A stretch of 64,000 nucleotides of DNA from Chiridota heheva (taxonomy: Eukaryota > Echinodermata > Holothuroidea > Apodida > Chiridotidae). The stretch covers positions 645,001-709,000 of the forward strand of contig JAIGNY010001179.1 in the NCBI GenBank assembly GCA_020152595.1. The letters run 5' to 3'. The translations under genes and the position numbers were made by a program. Positions within the stretch are counted from its first letter, which is position 1; every line of letters begins with the position of its first letter. The notes beneath the pieces were generated by a model. That model had not been told where the DNA came from, made no database searches, and worked only from the letters and a program-made list of their open reading frames with translations. Shown here piece by piece: positions 22,505-34,379 of this stretch.

Positions 22505-24899
22505 GTATAAATAACTTAACCAATCAAATGCTCAGATTCTACTCTTCTCGACTTACTCTGAACTCTTTTCTCTGATCATTATCTGCCAAAAACCAAAATG
22601 TGAGGAAAAAAAAGAAGAAATTGTACAAAATTTCTGTGAGCAGAAATTCTTTTTCTGTAGAGATGGGCTTAGGGAATCGTCTATATTTGGTTCAGATTTA
22701 AATTCAACGGTCCAAACAGACTGAAGCCAATTTATGCTGTTCAAAGAATCCCTTTAAAATGTTTTGTGTAAAATTTCAAACTCCAAAAAAAGTTCAGGGA
22801 ATAAGAAGATTTGTTTTAAGGATGATTAATTTCTTTAATTGAAATTTCGAAAAAAATTATGGCACCAAAGTAAAAAAAAAAAAAAAAAAAATTCAACAGA
22901 GCACTTGCTCAGCTAACATCGTTAACTTTTTGTTAAAATTTGTATAATTTAATTATTTTAGATTTAGATTTTGAATTGCTTGGTGTGTTTCGATTCCAGT
23001 AGTATTATCCGCAGATTGTTTGATATTTGTCCTCTAGTCCCTTAAACCGTCACATCACCACACCACCGTTTCAAATGACATTTGTTTTGTATGACACCTT
23101 CCAAAAGTCCTCATCAGTATTTTTTTTCCTTCTTATTTTGTGTCATTTGTAAGCACTTTTGAAAATTTGAATTGTATTTTTTCTCCAATTGCAAAAGTCA
23201 CCCCAAATCAAACGTGCTTCATATATAATCAATCACTGTAAACAGATTTCAATGACTAATCCTCCTTTTTCCTTTGGTTTGTAATATAAGAGGGGGTACA
23301 TGTAATCAAATTGAGGGCACACTTCACTTTTACTGTCGGGTGTTTTTGTCTGGTTATTTGCATGCATGGATACTGATATATTCACTCAGTTGTTGTAGGT
23401 CCTTTTTTTCGGGGTTGGGGGGTAGCGAGATGGGAGGGAGTGCGGACAGATGATTTTTCTGCTCAGCTTTTAGTTACAGGTTTAAAGTTGTTAGGTTTAC
23501 ATCAAGAGTAAACTTGCAAGAATTTGACATTACTCAGTTAACAAACTTTCAGTCAAAAATATTTGAGAACCAGAGCACATGAAAAATGTGTGATTTTATA
23601 GCCAGTCAGCATCGCTGCGACTTTTTAAGTTTGGTCTTGCAGACAGTTCTAGCTGTATAAAATAATATCTTTTCAATGAAAGATATGCATAAGTTGTACT
23701 CCTCTAATACGCCTTATTGAATATCTTTAGTAGTCTTTGTAGTATGAAGTTTTTCTTTTAGATCGATGCAATCAGTCAAGATCTGTTTGGTGATGTGATC
23801 TGGCAATGATAGGACTATGGACTATCCAATAATAAGTGCATGGGGAATTTCATTTGATTACTAAAAGATTAATGTTGAGGCGGAGTGGTTATATGTGTAT
23901 TTATTTTACGAGGCAAATGACTTTGGCCCCAGTAGAATGACCTGACTTTGGGAGGGTCATTCGCAAGTGCAAAGTCCTTTGCACCTTGCATTAAATACGC
24001 ATATAAGCACAATGCCAAAACATTAATCTCTTTATTAAATTTATATTAGATTGTTTAAGATGCATTTCAAAAAAAGCTATCAAAAAAACAACAACTTGAA
24101 AAGCAGAAGTTTACATACATTTTTTCGCTTTGTTAAGAAATTCACCTGTTGTAAAAATGGACTAAGCCAAATACTCGAGGGCTGTGCATTATGGGTATTT
24201 ATTGCGGTTCATGACAATGCAAATACTCTATTGAAATTTTATAATCATCAGTAATGTGATACTTAAAACGAGAAGATTAAAATTGATTTTTGAGATTAAA
24301 ACGATATATTGAATCTCTGAGATCTGCTACTATTAGTGCCCTTGTGCTTTATATTATTAGGTGGAATATATAACTTTGTAATAGGGGAACATATAAAAAA
24401 ACAAATGCTTATTAATATTTTTGGGGGAGTGGTGGGGGCATGTCTTATTTCACAAGCAATATTTCCAGATACTGATCTACTAACTTTGTTGAAGTGTGCC
24501 CTCTGTATAAGCATGTACCACTCCTTACACATCTTGCTTGCCTAAAGATTGTATCAAGCCCACCTCCTTACAGATCTCATCTTATCATATCATATGATAT
24601 CTTACTCCTCTCCTGTTTTTGCTATAAGCTTCACCTGTTTTTTTTTTTCTTCTTCACACTGATATTTTGAAAAACTTTTCTTATTATTATCTTGTAGATA
24701 TGAAATGTTTGGTTTGGAAGACATTTGAACATTTATGAATTGGAATTTTGTTGAAGATGTCACACCAAGTTTACTTATTTTACAGTGATAATGTCATATT
24801 TGATAGTCACAAGGTCTCATTGCATGGTAACAACAATTTCACATCAAGTATAGACGGTCTTATTTTAAAGTGCAGATGATATAATTTAGAGTGTGAAAT
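22505..24899. other. Intronic DNA with one foldback element
   Basis: Apart from the palindrome at 23883-24011 and an A-run at 22872 nothing was recognised. The next exon is 7 kb away at 29457. Confidence 0.55.
23883..24011. mobile_element. Foldback element, imperfect palindrome of about 125 bp
   Basis: The left arm 'gtggttatatgtgtatttat', 'gaggcaaatgactttg' and the right arm (reverse complement) 'gtgcttatatgcgtatttaa', 'ggtgcaaaggactttg' pair over about 55 bp each, up to 'gaatgacc' in the middle. The RNA would form a long hairpin. A small MITE is the likely origin. Confidence 0.6.
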
Positions 24900-25780
24900 T
24901 TTTCAATTCAGAGTGCTAACGATGCCACCTATATTTAAGTGTATAAAGAATTTTACTTAAATTAGTGGATGTCACTTATGAGTGGAGGATATTACTTGGA
25001 GTGTGGAGGATGCCATTTAGAGTGGGAAATGTAACAAGTATGGAGGATGTCATGTAGAGTGGAGGCTGTCACTTAAAGTGCAGGATGTTAGTTACTTGGA
25101 GTGTGGAGGATGTCAATTAGAGTGGAAAATGTAACAAGTATGGAGGATGTCACATAGAGTGGAGGATGTCACTTGGGGTATGGAAAATGTTACTTGGAGT
25201 GTGGAGGATGTCAATTAGAGTGAAAAATGTAACAAGTATGGAGGATGTCACAGAGTGGAGGATGTCACTTGGAGTGTGGAGAATGTTACTTGGGAGTGTG
25301 GAGAATGCCAATTAGAATGGAAAATGTAACAAGTATGGAGGATGTCACATAGAGTGGAGGATGTCACCTGGAGTGGAGGATGTCACTTGGAGTGAAGGAT
25401 GTCACTTGGATTGTGGATGATGTTACTTGGAGTGTGGAGGATGTCAATTAGAGTGAGAAATGTAACAAGTATGGAGGATGTCACATAGAGTGGAGGATGT
25501 CACTTGGAGTGGAGGATGTTACTTGGAGTGGAGGATGTCAATTAGAGTGGAAAATGTAACAAGTATGGAGGATGTCACATAGCATGGATGATGTCACTTG
25601 GAGTGGAGGATGTCACTTGGAGTGGAGGATGTTACTTGGAGTGTGGAGGATGTCAATTAGAGGGGAAAATGTAACAAGTATGGAGGATGTCACATAGAGT
25701 GGAAGATGTCACTTGGAGTGTGGAGGATATTACTTGGAGTGTGAAGGATATTACTTAAAAATGCTAAGGACAACATTTAG
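24900..25780. repeat. Minisatellite of GGAGGATGTCACTTGGAGT type with higher-order units
   Basis: The basic unit is about 19-21 bp (ggaggatgtcacttggagt). About every 100-120 bp it is punctuated by 'tcaattagagtggaaaatgt' and 'aacaagtatggaggatgtca', showing a higher-order repeat. A TGTCAC-rich decayed skirt continues to about 26250. Confidence 0.9.
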
Positions 25781-26859
25781 AGTGCTTATGATGTCATTCA
25801 GTACTATGGAAGTCACTTAGATTGTTATGAATGTTACTTTAAGAGTGCTACAGATGTCACCTAGAGGGCTATGACTGTCATCTACAGCATGTAGGATGTA
25901 ATGTTCTGCTCCGCTTTAGTATTGTAAACATCACAAATTATGGAAAATATATTATTAAGGATGTCACTTGGAGTGTTAGAATATTACTTAGTGTCACACT
26001 TTTAAAAGTCACTCTGCAATCACATTAAGTTGGTAGATTTTCATTGCAGTTTCAATGTCACACTTAAGTGTGAACATCACTGCATTGTAGCTGTCACTAG
26101 TAGAATGTCACAGTAGTATTGTCACCTTATATAGAAACAATTTCACATTTAATACAATAAATGTCCCGTCATGTATTAGTGTTGTTACACTTGTGTCAGT
26201 GATGTCACATTCCGCAGAAATGTTGTCACACTGTATCCATGTTAAAGTAAATATGTCATGTAAGTCAGGAAGATGCAACTACATTGTATAGTATGGATCC
26301 ATGGTAAGAAAAGATACCACACTCTGGTATCAGACTTCTGGTATCGCACTTTCATAAGGCTATCACATTTTTTTTTAAATCAAATAATTATTTCACTAGG
26401 TAACAAGGATGCTATGTTAGGAAAGTTACCACGTTTCTAAAATAGGTGACACATTGTGTTTTTGTTTTTAAGAATAATATATGTGTAAAAAACAGAAATA
26501 TCTAAAAAAAATAATAAATAATTTTCAAGCATGATACATAATTTTTCCTAGAGTGTGGTAATTTGTATTTCAATAGGAATTTTGATTAAGAAGTGTGTGT
26601 GTGTGGTGTGTGTGGGAGGGGGAGAAGGGGGGTTGCTTGTGCTTCTAAATCAGGTGGCTGACATGTTATACCTGAATTTGATTGCACATTTTAATGGCAT
26701 CTACCAGGTGCAAGCTAATTTTTAATTTAAAGGTGGTTTGATTGATTTTTTTTTGTGATTTAAACTCTTTAATGGACAGTTGTTTCTTAACCTTTCAAAA
26801 AATGTGAATGAAATATTGTTCCAATATTTTTTTTTTTTTAAATACATAAACATTGTCTT

Positions 26860-27045
26860 GACCTGCAATTATGACATCACAAAATCACTTTTTAACACTG
26901 GTAAAATCTTTGAAATGCAGTAACTCCCCTACTAAATGGAATAAGATATCAAGATTATTTCTAACCAAATTGCTCCTTTAATAGTTCTTTATCATGTACA
27001 GTATATGAAAATGAAAATTCACAGGAATTTTCCTTCAAGCGGTTT
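26860..27045. mobile_element. Right-end fragment of a subfamily B MITE
   Basis: The sequence 'gaaatgcagtaactc', 'ggaataagatatcaa', 'ctcctttaatagttct' and the end 'cacaggaattttcctt' matches the right half of the element at 43879-44420. The left end is not clear; the element may begin near 26730 but has diverged. The flanking TTCA would be a mutated TTAA. Confidence 0.5.
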
Positions 27046-27954
27046 TCCACCAGGGCTTTAAAAAAAGCGAGCCCAATTTTCGTAACTTTTTCTTTTCATA
27101 TGCACTTTTGACAACTTTTCTTTCATTTTCTTTCGTTACAAGATTGGTTGGAATAGAGGCTAAGATATTTATCTTTTGAGTAATGAAAGACAATTTTGGA
27201 AATATTTGACAAAAATATGCAATTTTTGGCTAAATTTGGTCAACAAATGGTCAATCTTTGCAGAAGTATAACTTCTTATCAATATTGAAAACAGATTTGT
27301 GTTACATATTTAGATTCTTTAGGAAATTTCCTTTTCATGATGATACTAAACTTATATTTTTTAGAAAAAAAGGAAAGATAAAAAGACATTAAAAATGATT
27401 TTAGTCAAAAGACCCCTGAAAGCTGCAGCAGAAAAATTATTACGCAGTGGTCAGTCACGGTGATACTTGAACCTGGAGGGCTCGCGTGCTAGCCACGTAC
27501 ATTTTCTCTGCACCACGTAGTCCTTCAAATTGGAGAGGTGTAATATAATTCTTATAGGAAAGGTTTTAAATAGAGGGGGTATGTCTTTATTTATATATCA
27601 AATTGAAAGGAAAATTCTAGAACTTTTGAACGGCGGTTCAACGAAGCATGTGCGATGTACGGCTTGGGTACACTATTTTTTTAAGGGAGGGGGAGGGAAT
27701 GGCAGAAATTCATGGAATTTTGAAGAAATTTCTCCAGAACAAAAGATTGCAGGTAGGTATTATGAAAATTAAACCAGAAACCAATACTATCATGTCTTAG
27801 GACTTGCGTGTTTGTTTTTGAAGCAAAAATGTGGTCTTGAAGTTATTGTAAGATTTGAAAAGAAGGAAGGGAGGGAAGGGGGGAATCTCAAAATTATGTA
27901 ATATTACCCCTATAAAAAAGTTACATTTTGTGAAAGAAATATCTGAGTACTTTA

Positions 27955-28108
27955 ACATGATACCAAAGATTATTCCTATAGGACTGGTAAAGACCCAATT
28001 TTATTTTTAGAAAAAGGTGGTTTGAAAACGGCAAATGATACCAAGATTACTTTTATAGGACTGGTAAAGTCCCGATTTTATTTTTAGAAAGATGTGGTTT
28101 GAAAACGG
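27955..28108. repeat. 78-bp direct duplication
   Basis: 'gataccaaagattattccta', 'taggactggtaaagaccc', 'attttatttttagaaa' and 'gtggtttgaaaacggc' occur twice in order (27960 and 28038). Confidence 0.85.
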
Positions 28109-28559
28109 CGATCCGCGTGGTACAAAAAGGGTTAAGCACTTATTTCATGTTGCTTCTACCTGACCATATACTTGTGAATGGAGGGGGTGTGGCATGTTAT
28201 TGTATGTGCATTCCATTTTATCAAAACATTCAAATAATGAGTAACGCATAAATGCAGGAAAAGGGGGTTTGTATCTTTTAGTTGTCGTTGTTTCTGAAGG
28301 TGACATGAATCCATTGTGACACAAGGGTGATGGAGTGTGACAAAACCTTTAGGGCTTTCCAACCTATTTGTATGGAGATAAATAGTACCAGAACATATTG
28401 GGAATAGTGCTAGACAGATCTGTATGACATTCATGACAATGAATATTCATAGATTAACAATGGTTATGATAGGTATAGTACCAGTACAGGGATTATCAAA
28501 GATCATATGAATCAATCTTTATCGTATTGTAAAGTAGCATGCTGCTTAAAGGAATATTT

Positions 28560-29116
28560 TCATGAATTTTCATTTTTTTATATATGATAGAGACAATTTT
28601 TAAGAAACAAAGTGGTGAAAGAGCTATGTTGATATCTTCTTCCCTTTAAAGTTACAAAATTTTAAAATATTTTTGAATTTGGACAAAAGTGGCGGATTGG
28701 CAACATCTGTGATGTCATAGAGACAATTTCAACAAAGCGTCTTTTGTATTTTCAAAATGATTTTGATTTTTCTCATCGAAAATGTGATGTACACCAAGAA
28801 GAAGAAAAAAACTAAATGTTTTCTTGTAAATTATATATTCCACCTTGTCTCTATAATGAACCCAAAATGCTGTTTGATAATGTAAAAAAAGTGATTAAAT
28901 TGATAAGAAATTACATAAGGACTGTGCTGGAATTGCCTTGATGACATCACCAAGCTGAAGGACAGATACTGTACGAGATGTTTTTAATAACATTTTTCTA
29001 CTCTTTAAATTGTTATAACTTCTAAACGGAATAAGATATCAATTTTTTTTACCACTTTGTTTCTACAACTTTTCTCTATCATATATGAAAAAATGCAAAT
29101 CCATGGGAATTTTCCT
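28560..29116. mobile_element. TTAA-type MITE, subfamily B, with a duplicated right terminal repeat
   Basis: TTAA lies at 28556-28559 and 29117-29120. The left terminal repeat (AGGAATATTTTCATGAATTT, TATATGATAGAGACAA, AAACAAAGTGGTGAA, TTGATATC) and the inverted right terminal repeat match over about 100 bp. A second copy of the right terminal repeat follows directly at 29121-29236, making a head-to-tail dimer of the terminal repeat. No protein-coding potential. Confidence 0.75.
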
Positions 29117-29456
29117 TTAAATTGTTATAACTTCTATACAAAATAAGATATAATATAGTTTTTTTCACCACTTTGTTTCTACAAATTTTCTCCATCATAT
29201 ATATGAAAAAATGAACATCCATGGGAATATTCCTATGAGATTTGTGTTCATGGATTACACTGAGTATGATAGGTGTGGTGCTTTAAAGATGAAGATTATC
29301 AGGACCATCAGTATGGAATAGTACTATACTGAAATAGAGTCACTGGGATAGGAAGTACATTCCCAATCGACCGGAAGCAAGCATCGGTTTGCAATGTATG
29401 GTAAAATAATGCTTTGCTCAGTGCTTAATCAATGTGATTTCTTTACGTTCTGGCAG

Positions 29457-29614
29457 TCCCTGGTTTAGGAAGTACATTCCCAGCAGCCATCCCGTCGCAT
29501 CACCTAGCAGCTCGTATGCAGCAGTCGATGGGCGGCATGGGTGGCATGGGCATGGGCATGGGCGGCATGCAGTCACACTCCCCCGTGGTCTTAGTCAGCA
29601 ACCTCACACCAGAG
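29457..29614 (+). CDS. PTBP1: PTBP exon 6: Met/Gly linker and start of RRM3
   Basis: A 158-nt exon, phase 1 in and 0 out; acceptor ttctggcag, donor gtaagt. It encodes VPGLGSTFPAAIPSHHLAAR, a Met/Gly low-complexity block (MGGMGGMGMGMGGM), and then the beta-1/RNP2 strand of RRM3, VVLVSNLTPE (LLVSNLNPE in mammals). It ends exactly at the codon where mammalian PTBP1 switches to its 34-nt exon. The Met/Gly block seems lineage specific. Confidence 0.95.
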
Positions 29615-29699
29615 GTAAGTTTGCACCAGTCTCTTGCAAAACTCCATAATATATAATTTACGAGTCTCATTGAAATCATATTAGTGAATACTTACAGGA

Positions 29700-30480
29700 A
29701 TGGAAACACAAATTTTAGAGGTGAACTATATCAGCTTAATAGAAAAGTAATTAATTGGTCAAATTTGGTTATAGAAGTAAAGACAAATGTAATTTGCTTA
29801 ATGAATCAATAGAAAATAATCATTTGAAGAACATTTTTGTTAGTTAATCTATAGAAAAATATCATTTCATAAAAGTTTGTTAATGAATCTATAGAAAAAG
29901 AATTGATATGTAAAATGTGGTTAATAAATCTATAAAAAGACAAATTTGTAAAATTTGATTATTGAATATATAGAAAAAGAATGTGTGAAATTTGGTTAGT
30001 AAATTTATAGGAATAGAATTCATTTTAAAATTTGTTTAATGAATCTAGAAAAATAATTAATTTGTAAAAAACTTGGTAAATAAATCTATAGAAAAGACTG
30101 AATTTGTAAAATTTGGTTAATGAATCTATGAAAAATAATTAATTTGTAAAAACTTGGTTAATAAATCTATAGAATAGACTGAATTTTAAAATTTGGTTAA
30201 TGAATCTATGAAAATAATTAATCAGTAAAAACTTGATTAACAAATCTATAGAAATGTCTGGATTTATCAAATTTGCTTAATGAATCTATAAAAAAAAAGT
30301 GTTTGATTTGTAATATTTGGTTAATAAATCTATAGAAAAGACTGAATTTGTCAAATTTGGTTAATGAATCGTTAGATAAAGAATGTGTGAAGTTTGGTTA
30401 ATAAATTTATAGGAGAAGAATCTATATGAAATTTGTAAAATATAGGAAATGAATCCATAGAAGAAAAAAAAATGATTTTG
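29700..30480. repeat. AT-rich degenerate tandem repeat (about 40-45 bp)
   Basis: Units resemble 'tttggttaatgaatctatag' plus 'aaaaagactgaatttgtaaa'. Begins about 90 bp after PTBP exon 6. Confidence 0.8.
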
Positions 30481-30890
30481 TAAAATTATAAGAAAATTGT
30501 ACTATTAACAAACTTGAAATCTAATACTGTACTGAATTCTTTAAAAAAAAAAAAAAAATTTTTTTTTTTTAACTGCTACAAGCAGTTTATTTTTTTAATC
30601 AAGTTAATCAAATGATGTACAGAGAGTGATTCAATTTGAGAGTCAGCCACATTTTTATTTCTAATAAAAGATTAATGTGATCAGTGTGATTCCATTATTG
30701 CAATCGGAATTGTTGCAGCAAAAAATGCAAGTTGCTAATTTATTGAGTATAAAATTTGATTTTGTGCTTGCTTGTATCATTTAACTAGAACCTCAAAAAC
30801 AGGTATGAATCCTTGCCTCTAAAATAATATCCCTGTTGTTAACAAGGGCAGATGACCCTTCAGCCAGCTTTCTTTGTGATGGGAAGTTAA

Positions 30891-31459
30891 AGGATAAGTT
30901 CAGTGGTCAAGCATGTCCATCTTATATGAAAGAGGACTTTGAAAAAACAATAGTAGAGAAAGCATTCAATTATCTATTCCATTAAGGCAATATTTAAGTT
31001 TAAAGCTTGGTCTTATCTGTGTAGATTAAATGACTGGTGTAGTTAGTCTACTATTGAAAGTTGGTGTCCTCATCCTCACATTCTTAGCATTTGTTAATGT
31101 ATTTTAAAGAAAATTTTGTTTAATTTTTTACTTTAAATTGTTTTCCCTCAAACTTTCTTTAGGTGGTACATTATAGATACCCTTAGTAGATTCAGTTTTA
31201 CTACTTTCCTGACACCTCATGGTTTTTAAGCCTCAAAATTGCAGGACAAAATATGATAGAATACATAATGACTGAGGAATATGAGGCTATGACATCACAA
31301 CTAGTCTAAATTTCAGTCGTTTCTACACAAATGATACCAAACTTGAAACTTGGATATCTCCTTAACGGAATAAGGTTTTGAATGGTTTCTTCAGTATTTT
31401 GTTTCTTTTGAAGTCCTCTTTCATATAATATATATTTGCTTGACCACTGAACTTATCCA
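30891..31459. mobile_element. TTAA-type MITE, subfamily A
   Basis: A 569-bp element between TTAA at 30887-30890 and TTAA at 31460-31463. The terminal inverted repeats are more than 100 bp: the left arm AGGATAAGTTCAGTGGTCAA ... TATGAAAGAGGACTTT ... AAGCATTC matches the reverse complement of the right arm. The interior contains the shared block 'ggctatgacatcacaactag'. Non-coding. It lies in the intron upstream of the PTBP microexon. Confidence 0.85.
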
Positions 31460-31969
31460 TTAAATGCCCACGTTATGGATACATATATGATAGTTCTGTG
31501 GAATGATACTACTGACTTCCACTGTCAAGTTCAACGTAGGTTCTTTCAAGGTAAACAATGTTTTCAAAGTTGTGCTTGATTTTAACAGACAGATCACGAC
31601 CTTATCGGAAAAAGGGTTTTGATTGAGGGCAATAGAGGAAGCACTAGGCAGTAAGGGTTGCTTATGATCAGTTATATTTATAGCCATCAGGAAGAAAGTC
31701 ATCGAGGATACAAATATTGTGGTCTGTCAAGGAAAGTTGTATTGAGTTGTGGAAGGAGAAGGGCTTGGAAATAATTGTAGGTCAGAGTAAACAAAGTGAA
31801 TCTGGTTGCAAGGTAAAGGATACTAACAGGAGCGCGTGTTGAGGGTATGTGGTGGGTTAGTATGGTAGAATGAATATATGTAAATACAAGGAAAAGTTTG
31901 GAAGTAAGATTTTGAAGAGAAAAAAAAATTAGAAAAGATGGTTCGGTCTGACAAATCCATGAGCTGTAG

Positions 31970-32092
31970 AAATTTGTTTAACCTCTGAGAAAGAAAAGAA
32001 CAAAATAAAATTTGTTTAACCTCTGAGAAAGAAAAGAACAAAATAAAATTTGTTTAACCTCTGAGAAAGAAAAGAACAAAATAAAATTTGTT
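31970..32092. repeat. 38-bp repeat, 3 copies
   Basis: Three nearly perfect copies of 'atttgtttaacctctgagaa' plus 'agaaaagaacaaaataaa'. The near identity suggests a recent duplication. Confidence 0.9.
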
Positions 32093-34200
32093 TGAACAGA
32101 TGAAAATTTTTGCAAAATAGGTAAAATGATGTTAAATAGTTTCTCAAGAACAATTTAAATGGTAATTAGCTGATGATTGGACATAGTGTATTGGTTAACT
32201 TGTTATTGATTTGCATATTTTTGCAAAAACAGATAGATGAATTGTTTCTTATGTAAAGGTTTGTCATTGCTGGTATAACCTGAACGGTGAAGACATCAAT
32301 GAAGCCTTATGTTTCCCGCTAATCTCGCCATATTTTAAGATCTTGAAGCATTGCAAAGTACTACTTTAAATTTGTGTGAAAGTTGTTGAATATTCCGTTA
32401 TTCCAAAAAAACACATTTAATTGTACTGCACTGGTATAAGATGAAACATATTTGTGGGATTAAGGAGTATATAAAGAAATTTTGTGCTCAGTTTCGAATG
32501 TGATAACTGTGCAACTCTACTTAAAATTACTGTTGTTTATCAAATCAGCAGAAAAGGTGACTGACAAAAATTGACTTTCATTTCCATTAAAAAAAAAAAA
32601 AACGCACTCTTTTTAAAATTCTTTGGGATCTTTTGCTGAGATTTCCCTTTAATCTTTCTTTCTATTATTAGAGGTTTTCCTCGCATATTTAAAGGAGGAT
32701 TGCGGAGATTTCACATTCCATTTCTTATCTGGAATCTTGCTGTAGTCATTTAACCATAAATTCTTCTCAGCTAACTCATACTTAACAATGCATCTAGTTT
32801 ATTTTGTTTCCAATCTAGTCTTGGTGTATGAATTATTATAATTAGAGATAGATCTCTTATATCATTAACATATATTTAACATTTTATCAAAAATTTGCAT
32901 TTGTATATTTCAGCCATCGAACAAAAGGTAGGGGCATACAATTTGTGGGCCTTGCAAAAATTTAGGGACGTTTTACCGAACTGTTGTGGCTCCTTCATCA
33001 CAACTTAATCTTCCATACTTGAAAAGTGATAATTAGTCAACAAAACTTATACTTCTAGCATGTGTTGTAATTCATCTTATTCTAATTCCCAAAAATATTT
33101 TGTGTGTACAATTTTTTGCACTTATTCCAAATATGAACCAATCAAAACGTGGAAGAAAATTGGTTCTAAAGTTCTCCTGGGATCTTCTTTAACTTTGACC
33201 TCTGACCTTTGTAAATTGACTCAATCTTTATGTGAAAAAGAGCCGTTCAATTGATACAAAAGTCAAATTTTGGCCGCCCCTTCTTTTTCGTCTTTAGTTT
33301 CAGTCGCAGAAGTTTGCATTATGGAAGAGAAGTTGCTGTTCATTTTGTCTGATAAATCAAGGAAATGAAATCAAATACATCAAATAATTTCTTCTTTTTT
33401 TTTGCATAGTTTTTTTTGATGGGGGAATTGATATAAATTATTTATTAATTTATTCATATGAAAAGGTGGCAGTTGGCTAGCTAGTGTTAGAAAGCAATAC
33501 ATTTATTTAGAACACATCTCCTAGAACAAATTATGCAGATACTCACTGCTGATTGAAGGAGGAGGGCCAAAGGTTTACATTTTTTGATGTTTTCATGATT
33601 TTGTCAAATCAGACAAAATTTGCAACAAGAAAGCATCAGTGATGGATGTGCTGATATCCAAAATGTTGCCCTCTTTCAGTGAAGTTACACTAAGAGTCTT
33701 GTAATTACAAAAGGTGACATTTTCTCGATTTCTGTTCTTCCAAACTTTAAAAAGTGAATTTCATATATATGTATGTGAATCTGTATTGATGTAATCCTAT
33801 TGTTATTTTTTAAAAGCATTGTTTGAAGCTTGTGCCCAATGAAAACATTGTTCTTTAGACTTAACCATTCTCTGTTAGTATTCCATTTTTCACATTGTAT
33901 CCATAGATGTATATATTTATGTATTGTATATGCCCTGTTCTTTATGGGTGACATGACATGTATCTAGAGGTCTAATTAACACAAGTGGAGGGAATTCTTT
34001 CCTAATTCAACTCTCATAACCAAATTCAGGAGAGAAATGCAACTCTGTAACCGATTTCAAGGAGAGGAATGCAACTTTCTGTAACCGAATTGAGGAAAGG
34101 AAAAAAAAATCTCAAAAAAGAGTTAAAAAGAGAGGAATCGGTGAAGATTTCTTGCAGATTTGAGAATGATTTTCAGACGGAACGAAAGATGGTCTCTCAG
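32093..34200. other. Intron upstream of the microexon, no element recognised
   Basis: AT-rich. Near 34030-34095 a 'gagaggaatgcaactttctg'-like unit is repeated about twice just before the AG-free zone. No second copy of the 34-nt exon is seen here. Confidence 0.55.
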
Positions 34201-34207
34201 TTGTCTG

Positions 34208-34345
34208 ATTCTATTCTCTTTCTTCTTCTTCTCTCTCTCTCTCCGACAAAAAATATTAAAACGAATGATCACTACTCCGCGCTTCCCTGTGCTGTTGTTT
34301 CTGCTCCATCTCTCCAACCAACGCCTTGCGTACACGTCCGCATAG
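34208..34345 (+). promoter_or_regulatory. Intronic PTB-type CU tract, distant branch point and AG-free zone upstream of the microexon
   Basis: The stretch 34201-34343 contains no AG dinucleotide until the microexon acceptor at 34344-34345. It opens with a yTnAy-type site (ctgat, branch A about 34208), followed at once by a 36-nt pyrimidine run (34209-34244, one purine) rich in UCUU and CUCUCU, the known PTB binding motifs. A second, weaker pyrimidine stretch lies at 34281-34330. This is the layout expected for a distant branch point with PTB repression sites between branch point and exon. A nearer branch point in the second stretch cannot be excluded. Confidence 0.7.
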
Positions 34346-34379
34346 CTGATCACGCCTCAAGATCTCTTTACCCTCTTTG
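34346..34379 (+). CDS. PTBP1: PTBP exon 7: 34-nt microexon of RRM3 (candidate poison-skip exon)
   Basis: The exon is 34 nt, phase 0 in and 1 out. It reads LITPQDLFTLF plus the first base of a Gly codon, matching mammalian VTPQSLFILFG of RRM3 helix 1. It fills precisely the gap between NLTPE and VYGDVVRV. The acceptor is the atypical cgcatag and the donor is gtatgc, both weak. Because 34 is not a multiple of 3, skipping shifts the frame: exon 6 joined to exon 8 reads E-Y-M-G-M-W-Y-G and then TGA at 41156-41158, upstream of five further junctions. In mammals PTBP1 exon 11 is also 34 nt and is skipped under PTB control to trigger NMD. Length, phase and position are seen here; regulation is inferred. 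Confidence 0.95.

Noticed and set aside
32924-32937. A possible 14-nt microexon (cag/ccatcgaacaaaag/gtaggg)
   Set aside because: Its length and peptide do not fit the PTB RRM3 gap, while the 34-nt exon at 34346 fits exactly.
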